40,806 nucleotides of DNA from Flavobacteriales bacterium (GTDB taxonomy: Bacteria; Bacteroidota; Bacteroidia; NS11-12g; UBA955), in NCBI GenBank assembly GCA_947463095.1, contig CANHRE010000014.1, positions 1 to 40,806 on the forward strand, given 5' to 3'. The translations under genes and the position numbers were made by a program. Shown piece after piece: positions 19,724-27,898 of this stretch (position 1 is its first letter; every line of letters begins with the position of its first letter). The notes beneath the pieces were generated by a model. It searched no databases, was not told the DNA's origin, and saw only the letters and a list, made by a program, of their open reading frames with translations.

Positions 19724-21603
19724 AGCGCCTTTTTTTCATTCCCTGCGCCCTGCTGTGCCTGTCAGTGGTGCATGTTTCCGCCCAAAAGACGGGTGGTAAG
19801 AACCTCCTTGTCCCTTCGCATGTTGCGCCTCCGCATTGGTATTGCGGATTCAGCCGTGAACAGTTGGAAATTATCATCCACGCGCCACAAGCCGCTTCCT
19901 GGGTGATGAGCATGGAACCTTATGAACAGGTAGCCTTCACCGGAATAACCAAGGGAACAGCCCCTGATATCCTCTACCTGAGCCTGAACATCGGCCGCGA
20001 TGCCCAACCGGGAACCCTGAACTTCCGCGTGAAGGTGCCTACAAAAAATGGCTTACAAGAGCGCAACTGGACTTATACCCTGAAGGCGCGTAATCGCCAA
20101 TGGCAAGTGCAACAAGGCCTGAACAGCGCCGACGTTATGTACCTGATCATGCCCGACCGCTTTGCCAATGGGAACCCGGCCAACGACCGCCCAGCAGAAG
20201 TGATTCCCGACAGCTACTCCCGCGATACGCTGAAAGGCAGGCACGGCGGCGACCTGAAAGGTATCCACGACCACCTGGATTACCTGCGTGACCTGGGCAT
20301 CACCGCGCTGTGGCTCAATCCGGTGCAGTGGAACGATCAGCCGCGCGAAAGCTACCACGGCTATGCCATTACCGACCACTACCGCATCGACCCTCGCTTC
20401 GGCAGCAACAACGACTATCTGCTGCTGATGGAAGCCATGCGCGGCCGGCAGATGAAAATGGTGATGGACATCATCCCCAACCACACCGGCAGCAGGCACT
20501 GGATGTTCCTGAACCGAGACACAGGATGGTTCAATGCCTGGCCACAATTCACACGCACCAATTACCGCGCAGCAACCATGCTCGATCCCTATGCCTCTGA
20601 GTATGAACGCAAGCTGAACAGCGATGGATGGTTTGACCACCATATGCCAGACCTGAACCAGCGGAATATCCATGTAGACAACTACCTCACTCAGCTTTAC
20701 CTGTGGTGGGTAGAATATGCAGGCCTGCAAGGGTATCGCATTGACACCTACGCCTATCCTGACCAGATGTTCATGACACACTTGTGCCAAACACTGCTCA
20801 CCGAATACCCGCAGTTGGGCATCTTCGGAGAAACATGGGTGAACGGCATAGGCACCCAGGCCTGGTTCGTACAGAACAACATACGTCAAACCCTGAACAG
20901 CAACTTGCCCGGCGTAACTGATTTCCAGCTCCTGTGGGCCATGCAACATGCCCTGACCAGTCCCTTTGGATGGAATGACGGCCTGAACCGCGTGTACGCA
21001 ACCCTGGCGGAAGATTACCTATACACCGACCCATACAAACACTGCATCTTCCTGGATAACCACGACCTGACGCGCATCTATACCCACCTGAACGGAGACC
21101 TGAACAAATGGAAAATGGGTATGACCATGTTGCTCACGCTGCGCGGAATACCCTGCATTTATTACGGAACCGAAATATTAATGCCCGGCAGCACAAACCC
21201 TACCGATGCACTGGTGCGCAAAGACTTCCCGGGTGGATTTCCCGGTGACAGCAGCAATAAATTCAAGGCTGAAGGCAGAACCCCTGCCGAACAAGAAGCG
21301 TTTACCTTTTTGCGCAACCTGACACAAATGCGCAATGCCGAGCCTGCCTTTCAGGATGGAAAGCTGATGCAATTCACCGGTGAGGAAGGAACGTGGGTCT
21401 ACTTCAGGTACAACCAGTCCAAATGTTTTTTAATCGCCCTGAACCAGGAGCAAAAGACGAAGCGCATATCTACGGCGCGCTTTGCTGAGCGGCTCCAGGG
21501 ATACAACAGCCTGTTAAACCGCATGAGCGGACAACGCAGCAGCATACCGGAATACCTTGAACTTGCTCCGGAATCTGCAAGCATTTTTGAACTCCAACCA
21601 TAG
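19720..21603 (+). CDS. alpha-amylase family GH13 (neopullulanase/cyclomaltodextrinase, SusA-like), secreted
   Basis: Signal peptide; N-terminal starch-binding-like domain; DIIPNHTG, YRIDTYAY (nucleophile D), GETW (acid E), FLDNHDLTR (D). Confidence 0.93.
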   Translation: MKRLFFIPCALLCLSVVHVSAQKTGGKNLLVPSHVAPPHWYCGFSREQLEIIIHAPQAASWVMSMEPYEQVAFTGITKGTAPDILYLSLNIGRDAQPGTLNFRVKVPTKNGLQERNWTYTLKARNRQWQVQQGLNSADVMYLIMPDRFANGNPANDRPAEVIPDSYSRDTLKGRHGGDLKGIHDHLDYLRDLGITALWLNPVQWNDQPRESYHGYAITDHYRIDPRFGSNNDYLLLMEAMRGRQMKMVMDIIPNHTGSRHWMFLNRDTGWFNAWPQFTRTNYRAATMLDPYASEYERKLNSDGWFDHHMPDLNQRNIHVDNYLTQLYLWWVEYAGLQGYRIDTYAYPDQMFMTHLCQTLLTEYPQLGIFGETWVNGIGTQAWFVQNNIRQTLNSNLPGVTDFQLLWAMQHALTSPFGWNDGLNRVYATLAEDYLYTDPYKHCIFLDNHDLTRIYTHLNGDLNKWKMGMTMLLTLRGIPCIYYGTEILMPGSTNPTDALVRKDFPGGFPGDSSNKFKAEGRTPAEQEAFTFLRNLTQMRNAEPAFQDGKLMQFTGEEGTWVYFRYNQSKCFLIALNQEQKTKRISTARFAERLQGYNSLLNRMSGQRSSIPEYLELAPESASIFELQP

Positions 21604-21610
21604 TAAGCGA

Positions 21611-22177
21611 ATGAGCCCTAAAAATGCCCAAGTACTTCAAGAGCCCCAGCCAGGGCTGTTCCTGATTGCCGATCCTTTTTTGGCAGACCCGGGATTTAGC
21701 AAGAGCATCATCTTCCTGGTATCCCACGACCATTCAGGCAGCGTGGGGTTTATCCTGAACCAGCCCGGTGTTTTGAAGGTAGGACATGTTATTGACGGTT
21801 TCCCCGAAGAAAAGACGGTGATGCACGGAGGACCAGTTGCATTGGACCAGGTATTTTTTATCCATACATGCCCCAGGGTGACAGGTTCTTACCACATCAG
21901 AGAAAACCTGCACTGGGCAGGAGCACCTGATGCCCTGCGCAGCGCGGTCGATTACGGTCTGCTTTCCATGAATGAAATACTCTTTTTCAATGGTTACAGT
22001 GGGTGGGGCCCCGGGCAGCTGGTGCAAGAGCTTGAAGACAAAAGCTGGATACTTGCCAATCTTGATACGAAATGCCTCTTTGACAAGCCTGAGGGCCTTT
22101 GGAAGAACAGCCTTCGTGCGCTGGGCGGGCACTATGCATGGTTGAGTGAAGCCCCGGAACACCCTCAGCTAAACTGA
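21611..22177 (+). CDS. YqgE/AlgH family protein
   Basis: PGLFLIADPFLADPGFSKSIIFLVSHDHSGSVGFILNQP...GGPVALDQVFFIH...FFNGYSGWGPGQLVQELEDKSW. Confidence 0.93.
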   Translation: MSPKNAQVLQEPQPGLFLIADPFLADPGFSKSIIFLVSHDHSGSVGFILNQPGVLKVGHVIDGFPEEKTVMHGGPVALDQVFFIHTCPRVTGSYHIRENLHWAGAPDALRSAVDYGLLSMNEILFFNGYSGWGPGQLVQELEDKSWILANLDTKCLFDKPEGLWKNSLRALGGHYAWLSEAPEHPQLN

Positions 22178-23031
22178 TGATGGATGTAAATATGCTGCGC
22201 AGTGCGTTTATCAGGCAGGCGGCTGCCGCGCACGGCAGTAGCGAAGCTGCCGCCATGTTCAGGGAAGTGTACCTGCATTTCAGCGGTATTGATTACCAGA
22301 ATCCCTTGCGCAATGATCCTGTTTCAGACGCCCTGGCACAGAGCGTATTGCATATTGCACGTGAGTTGGAGAAGGGAATACCCCTGCAATATGCGTTGGG
22401 CTATACCTATTTTCATGGGGAACGTTTTGAAGTGGATTCTGATGTACTTATTCCCAGGCCGGAAACAGAAGAATTACTGGATTGGATTATTGAAGACTAT
22501 GCAGAGAACCCTCCCGTAACTATACTTGATATAGGCACCGGAAGCGGATGCCTGGCTATTTGCCTTGCCCAGGCCTTCCCCAATGCAGAAATCCTTGCCC
22601 TTGACGCATCAGAACAGGCATTAAACAAAGCGCGCTCAAATGCCTTGCGCATACTCGGCTCCGAACATAATATCCATTGGCAGCTTTTAGATTATTTAAG
22701 TGATTTCCCTGACAAAAGTTTTGAATTAATCGTTTCCAATCCACCTTACATATTATTAAAAGACAAACATATAGTTGACCAGCATGTATGGACTCATGAG
22801 CCATCGATGGCGCTATTTGTATCCGGTGATGACCCCTTATTGTTTTACAGAAGGATGGCACAAAACCTACTATTGCAACATTCCGGGACCATATATGCCG
22901 AATTGCATTCCGGGCAGGCCAATGCTGCAGAAGCTATGTTCAGGGCAAACATAAGCGGTGTTGAAATCACCTTAAAAGCTGATTTCAACGGGGTGATGCG
23001 TATGATTCGATGCATAAAAAAAGGGAACTGA
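22177..23031 (+). CDS. prmC: peptide chain release factor N(5)-glutamine methyltransferase
   Basis: IPLQYALGYTYFHGERFEVDSDVLIPRPETEELL...TILDIGTGSGCLAICLA...FELIVSNPPYI (NPPY motif). Confidence 0.95.
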   Translation: MMDVNMLRSAFIRQAAAAHGSSEAAAMFREVYLHFSGIDYQNPLRNDPVSDALAQSVLHIARELEKGIPLQYALGYTYFHGERFEVDSDVLIPRPETEELLDWIIEDYAENPPVTILDIGTGSGCLAICLAQAFPNAEILALDASEQALNKARSNALRILGSEHNIHWQLLDYLSDFPDKSFELIVSNPPYILLKDKHIVDQHVWTHEPSMALFVSGDDPLLFYRRMAQNLLLQHSGTIYAELHSGQANAAEAMFRANISGVEITLKADFNGVMRMIRCIKKGN

Positions 23032-23046
23032 ACCAGTTCCCTTTTT
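23018..23046. terminator. bidirectional rho-independent terminator overlapping the prmC stop codon
   Basis: AAAAAGGGAACTG-aac-CAGTTCCCTTTTT, perfect 13-bp stem. Confidence 0.88.
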
Positions 23047-23067
23047 CTCGCTTTTCCATTTAGCTGT

Positions 23068-23691
23068 TTACCCTTGCGAAGAAATGGAGATTACTCCATC
23101 GCTGTCTTTTACAAGTTCCCCGGTCTTGTAAATCTGCGAAAGGGTGGTAAACATGCTCTGCCTGAAGCTCTGACGATTTCTCTCGCCGGAGCGCTTAAAT
23201 AGTTCTGCAATCAAATCACCGGATTTAACAGGTCCACCAACTTCATTCATGTAATTGATGATGGATTGTTTTTTGGTAATGCCGCCGCGCTTGAAGCCCT
23301 TCTTAGGGCCGCGCTTTTTAGCCTTACGTGCACCGCCGGAGATGCTGGCGCCATCAAGGGCAAATGATTTAGCACTGAGTTTGCCAAAGGCTGCTTTAGC
23401 TTTGCGAATAGCACTCAATACATGCTTCACTTCCTTCTCCTGGCGCACCAGATTATCGAGGTTTGATGCACGAATATCATCAAAAGAAAATCCAATTGAC
23501 AGCGATTCTATTGGAGCTTTTGCATTCGCAACTGCCTTTTTCACCGCCGACTTTTTGATGATGCGATTTTTGGAACCTACCGGGCGGCCCTTACGCCGCG
23601 CAGGGGCTGCAGGATCTGATCCTGCAAATGCGGATACAACCTTTTTGGCTGCACTCTTTCCCGCCTTACCTGAATTCTGTTTTGTAGCCAT
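23068..23691 (-). CDS. basic AT-hook protein with C-terminal HTH/winged-helix-like domain
   Basis: ARRKGRPVGSKNR is a classical AT-hook (GRP core); second RGPKKGFKRG patch; C-terminal KKQSIINYMNEVGGPVKSGDLIAELF...LSQIYKTGELVKDSDGVISI resembles a winged helix. Confidence 0.7.
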   Translation of the reverse strand: MATKQNSGKAGKSAAKKVVSAFAGSDPAAPARRKGRPVGSKNRIIKKSAVKKAVANAKAPIESLSIGFSFDDIRASNLDNLVRQEKEVKHVLSAIRKAKAAFGKLSAKSFALDGASISGGARKAKKRGPKKGFKRGGITKKQSIINYMNEVGGPVKSGDLIAELFKRSGERNRQSFRQSMFTTLSQIYKTGELVKDSDGVISISSQG

Positions 23692-23792
23692 TTCTATTTG
23701 TTATGTGATGCAAATTTAAACACATTAAATTTAAATAAACCTAACAATTCCTGATTTAAAAGCATACATCGGTAAATCCGGGCTTAATTGAA

Positions 23793-23800
23793 TAAGTTTG
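23793..23800 (+). promoter_or_regulatory. Bacteroidota -7-type promoter box (TAagTTTG) upstream of dxs
   Basis: TAAGTTTG, 13 nt before the ATG at 23813. Confidence 0.45.
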
Positions 23801-23812
23801 TGCTCACAAAGC

Positions 23813-25555
23813 ATGCCCCCGCCGGAACCAATCAATAGCCCTGCCGACCTGAAACTGCTCGGGCCTGAACAATTGCCGGCCCTGTGTCAGAACATCCGCA
23901 AATTCCTTATTGACACCATACTGCACAACGGCGGTCATTTCGCCGGAAACCTTGGTGTGGTAGAACTTAGCGTGGCATTGCATTATGTATTGAACTCACC
24001 GGAAGAGCCCATCATTTGGGATGTAGGACATCAGGCTTACGTTCATAAAATACTGACCGGCAGGAGAGATTTATTGCATACAATCCGCAAAACACTGGGA
24101 ATCAGCGGCTTCCCCAAGCGCGGTGAAAACCCTCATGATGTATTTGGTACCGGGCATTCTTCTACGGCCATTTCTGCCGCCCTGGGCTTTGCTTTGGCAC
24201 ACCGTTTAAATACGCATGATCAACGCATCTTCACTGCTGTTGTGGGTGATGGCGCCCTTACCGGCGGAATGGCGTTCGAAGCACTGAACCACGCCGCGGT
24301 GAGCGATGCCCGCCTGTTGATTGTAGTCAATGACAACAGCATCGGCATTGACCCCAATACCGGAGCCATGAACCAGATGCTGCGCCACATGGAAACCGGA
24401 AAACCCAACTGGTTTACCGAGATGGGATTTCACTACAGCGGCCCTGTGGATGGTCATAACGTTGTGCAACTGGTACATACCCTGGAAGCGCTGCGCAATG
24501 CTGCCTTTCCTCATGTATTGCATATTAAAACGTTGAAAGGCAAGGGCTATGAACCGGCGGAAAAAGAACAAACCCGCTGGCACAGCACCGCTGCCTTCGT
24601 GAAGCTGGAGCCGGCCAGCAATCCTGCCCTGAAATCTGTGCCTCGCTATCAGGACGTGTTTGCTGAAACGCTATGCGAGCTTGCCGCCCTTGATGAACGC
24701 GTGTGCGGTGTTACCCCTGCCATGCCCTCCGGCAGCGGTATGCGCATGGCCATGGACCGATTTCCCGAGCGTTTTTGGGATGTGGGCATTGCCGAGCAGC
24801 ACGCCGTGGGGTTCTCGGCTGCGCTGGCGCTGGCAGGGAAAATACCCTTCTGCAGCGTTTATTCTACGTTCCTGCAACGCGCCTATGACCAGGTAATCCA
24901 TGACGTAGCGCTGCAAGAAGCCCCCGTAGTATTTTGCGTAGACCGCGCCGGCCTGGTGGGTGAAGATGGCCCCACACACCACGGATCCTTCGACCTGGCT
25001 TTCCTGCAGCCCTTACCCGGTGTGGTTATAGCCGCCCCGAAAGACGAAGAGGAGCTGCGCGCATTGATGTACTCCGCCACGCGCGACCGCACCAGGCCTT
25101 GGTTTATCCGCTATCCCAAAGGAGCAGCCACCGGAATTGCCTGGAAAACCCCATTCCGCAACATACCCGTAGGAAGTGGCAGCCTGCTGCGCAGCGGCCA
25201 ACATATTGCGCTGCTCACGCTGGGTACAACAACAGCATCTGCCTTAGAAGCAGCATCCGCTTCGGGAATCAACCCTACCGTGGCACACATGCGTTTTCTG
25301 AAACCCCTCGATGAGGCGCTGCTGCTTGCCTTGATGAATACCCATGACGTGCTTATAACCATTGAAGATGGCTGCATCTCCGGAGGACTGGCTAGTGCCG
25401 TTGCTTCCTTCACGGCGGCACATGGCTGGAAAGGCCGCATCCACAGCCTGGGTATCCCGGATTATTTCCCGTCCCATGGCAGCAACACCGATTTACAGCG
25501 GGAAGCCGGCTACGATACCGCAGGCATCCTGCACCTGTTGAATAACTGCACTTAA
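23813..25555 (+). CDS. dxs: 1-deoxy-D-xylulose-5-phosphate synthase
   Basis: GGHFAGNLGVVELSVALHYVL...IIWDVGHQAYVHKILTGR...GTGHSSTAISAALGFA...VVGDGALTGGMAFEALNHA...VYSTFLQRAYDQVIHDVALQEAPVVFCVDRAGLVGEDGPTHHG. Confidence 0.96.
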   Translation: MPPPEPINSPADLKLLGPEQLPALCQNIRKFLIDTILHNGGHFAGNLGVVELSVALHYVLNSPEEPIIWDVGHQAYVHKILTGRRDLLHTIRKTLGISGFPKRGENPHDVFGTGHSSTAISAALGFALAHRLNTHDQRIFTAVVGDGALTGGMAFEALNHAAVSDARLLIVVNDNSIGIDPNTGAMNQMLRHMETGKPNWFTEMGFHYSGPVDGHNVVQLVHTLEALRNAAFPHVLHIKTLKGKGYEPAEKEQTRWHSTAAFVKLEPASNPALKSVPRYQDVFAETLCELAALDERVCGVTPAMPSGSGMRMAMDRFPERFWDVGIAEQHAVGFSAALALAGKIPFCSVYSTFLQRAYDQVIHDVALQEAPVVFCVDRAGLVGEDGPTHHGSFDLAFLQPLPGVVIAAPKDEEELRALMYSATRDRTRPWFIRYPKGAATGIAWKTPFRNIPVGSGSLLRSGQHIALLTLGTTTASALEAASASGINPTVAHMRFLKPLDEALLLALMNTHDVLITIEDGCISGGLASAVASFTAAHGWKGRIHSLGIPDYFPSHGSNTDLQREAGYDTAGILHLLNNCT

Positions 25556-26112
25556 GCCAGATCTTCCACCCAGTTAAACAGCATTGTCCTTCCGTGTTCT
25601 GTGAGTATGGCTTCCGGATGGAATTGCAGCCCTTCCAATGGCAGATAACGGTGCCTGATGCCCATGATGGCTCCACTTTCCGTTTGGGCACTCACCAGCA
25701 TATCCGATCCGGCATCCTGCAGCATTAAACTATGGTAGCGGCACACCTTCAGCCTGGGGGGCAAGCCCCGATACACACCTTGGCCATCGTGTTCAATCGC
25801 AGTAGTTTTACCATGAACGGGCGCTGCTGCCTTGACCAACTTCGCACCGAAGTGCATACCTAAGGCCTGATGCCCAAGGCAAACGCCCAGGATGGGCAAG
25901 CGACGCCAACAACTTTCAATGAATGGCATGAGCAGTCCTGCCTGCTGAGGATCCCTGGGGCCGGGAGACAGTACCGCCGCATCACAGGGATAGCCTAACA
26001 CCTCCGGGTCGTCGTTCTTCATCACCCTGCAGTCAACGCCAGCCTCCATAAGGTAATGAGCCAGATTCCAGGTAAAGGAGTCGTAGTTGTCCAACAACAG
26101 GATGCGTTTCAT
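25552..26112 (-). CDS. anthranilate/para-aminobenzoate synthase component II (glutamine amidotransferase)
   Basis: LLDNYDSFTWNLAHYL...VLSPGPRDPQQAGLL...ILGVCLGHQALGMHFGAKLVKAAAPVHGK...LQFHPEAILTEHG; trpG versus pabA not distinguishable here. Confidence 0.92.
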   Translation of the reverse strand: MKRILLLDNYDSFTWNLAHYLMEAGVDCRVMKNDDPEVLGYPCDAAVLSPGPRDPQQAGLLMPFIESCWRRLPILGVCLGHQALGMHFGAKLVKAAAPVHGKTTAIEHDGQGVYRGLPPRLKVCRYHSLMLQDAGSDMLVSAQTESGAIMGIRHRYLPLEGLQFHPEAILTEHGRTMLFNWVEDLA

Positions 26113-26795
26113 GTAACACTTCCCTTTCCCGGTTGAAACTGTTTCAGGTAAAAAGGTTCGAAATAAGCAGCATCGGTAAATTCACCCTCACGGTAGGCTT
26201 CGAAGGCCAATACACCCATGCCTTCCGCTTTTGGCAGCAACTGATCTAAAAACAGCGCCTGATCCTGCCAGCTGCACAAGCCCTTCCATTTGGAAGCTCC
26301 TGACCCTGCAAATACCACCCGATGAGCGGACGCATATTCCAGAAAATCATCGGGCTCCAGTATTCTGGGCGCCACGGGCAGCATGCAGTTTAGATCCTTG
26401 CAGTTATAAACGGCCGTGTAGACCTCCATGCGCCGCGCATCGGTCATGGGCACGAACAGGAAATGATGCTCGGCACCTGTTTCCTGTCGCATGCTCCAGG
26501 CCAGCGCCTGAAGGGTGTCTATGGCCAACATAGGGATGTTCCAGCCAAAGCAAAGGCCTTTTGCCAAGCTGGCACCAATGCGCAGACCGGTGTATGAACC
26601 GGGACCTCGGCTGATGGCCACTGCATCGGGAATACGTCCCGCCTCAGCGCATAAGGCTGCAACCATTGGGGCCAACTTCTCTGCATGCGCCAGCGGCTGC
26701 GTTTCATTTCTGGAGGCCATCAGTGCCGTGCCTTCAAACAGCGCAGCAGAACAATAGATATCTGTGCTTTCTAAACACAGGATGAGCGGCTGCAT
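26109..26795 (-). CDS. tsaB: tRNA threonylcarbamoyladenosine biosynthesis protein TsaB
   Basis: LILCLESTDIYCSAALFEG...VAISRGPGSYTGLRIGASLAKGLCFGWNIPMLAIDTLQAL. Confidence 0.93.
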   Translation of the reverse strand: MQPLILCLESTDIYCSAALFEGTALMASRNETQPLAHAEKLAPMVAALCAEAGRIPDAVAISRGPGSYTGLRIGASLAKGLCFGWNIPMLAIDTLQALAWSMRQETGAEHHFLFVPMTDARRMEVYTAVYNCKDLNCMLPVAPRILEPDDFLEYASAHRVVFAGSGASKWKGLCSWQDQALFLDQLLPKAEGMGVLAFEAYREGEFTDAAYFEPFYLKQFQPGKGSVT

Positions 26796-27424
26796 CAGTC
26801 TCTGGTTTTAAATTCCCTGAAATGCCCATTCATGGCAATGGCCTTTTTCATACGCTCTGCTGCCGAAAGGTGTTTAAATAATTCCTTCAGCCAATGTAAA
26901 ACCATTTGCTGCATTCCGGCATAATCCTCTATTTGCAGCAACTCATATTCCTGCTCCAGGCTTAGCCCCAGCTTATGAACAAAGTCTGGTATTCGGGCAC
27001 CCTGTGAAAAGCGCCTTTGCGCTGCTGTATCTGTGAGCTGCAATACTTCATGCAATAAATCATCGGTGCGCAGGGTCAATTCTTTATCTTCATCTTCATC
27101 GAAAAGACGCGGCCCACAAAGCACCTGGTCAGGATGGTCTTGTTCCTTTGCCGGCATATAATCCAGAATATCGGCGGTATGCAATCCTTCCACAATAATG
27201 TCAGCACGACCGTCAGAATAACGGTTTACCACACGGTTTACCAAGGCGACGGTGCCCATTTCCTGCCTGATTCCATTAATCACAGGGAGCAGCACAAACC
27301 CGGATCCTTTGCTTATGCATTCACGCACCATCGCATCATAGCGCGGTTCGAAAATATGCAGGGGCAACAGTTCCTGCTGGAAGAGGCAAATAGGCAGCGG
27401 GAACACAGGCAACATCACAGGCAT
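26795..27424 (-). CDS. LON peptidase substrate-binding domain-containing protein
   Basis: LPVFPLPICLFQQELLPLHIFEPRYDAMVRECISKGSGFVLLPV...GTVALVNRVVNRYSDGRADIIVEG. Confidence 0.88.
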   Translation of the reverse strand: MPVMLPVFPLPICLFQQELLPLHIFEPRYDAMVRECISKGSGFVLLPVINGIRQEMGTVALVNRVVNRYSDGRADIIVEGLHTADILDYMPAKEQDHPDQVLCGPRLFDEDEDKELTLRTDDLLHEVLQLTDTAAQRRFSQGARIPDFVHKLGLSLEQEYELLQIEDYAGMQQMVLHWLKELFKHLSAAERMKKAIAMNGHFREFKTRD

Positions 27425-27493
27425 GATGCAAAATAAAGAGCTAACTTCAAAAACGGCACAAGATTTGGAAAGAGTTTATGGTAATCTATACTT

Positions 27494-27898
27494 ATGAAAA
27501 AACTTCACATTTTTTTGCTTTCGGCAACCCTGATTGGGTCTGCCGTAGCATTGATGAGTTTCACCCAGGAAGCAGGCGACGCCCCTCATCAGTATTTGCA
27601 GCTTACCACCATTGAGAGTGCTGTTCCCGGTGGTCTTGCCCGTTCGCGCATGATTGCCACCGACAAGACCGGAGCAGTAGAAGAAGTGAAGCTGGAAAAT
27701 TTTTACAGCATGGTAGGTATCAATTTCGAAAACATCCGTTTCAATGATGCCCAAATTACCACCAAGTTAGAGGCTTATGCAGCCGAAGGCTGGGAGCTGG
27801 TGAGTGTCACCTCTGCGTTCTCCGCTACCCCCAGCAGTCAGGGATCTGGCGGCAATGGCATTGTCTTCAGCCGCTATCTCCTAAAAAAACACCATTGA
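27494..27898 (+). CDS. hypothetical secreted/membrane-anchored small protein (DUF4177-like C-terminus)
   Basis: N-terminal signal peptide; YAAEGWELVSVTSAF...IVFSRYLLKK pattern. Confidence 0.6.
   Translation: MKKLHIFLLSATLIGSAVALMSFTQEAGDAPHQYLQLTTIESAVPGGLARSRMIATDKTGAVEEVKLENFYSMVGINFENIRFNDAQITTKLEAYAAEGWELVSVTSAFSATPSSQGSGGNGIVFSRYLLKKHH

Noticed and set aside
20053-20949. 298-aa minus-strand ORF
   Set aside because: Antisense to the GH13 amylase gene, whose catalytic motifs are clear.
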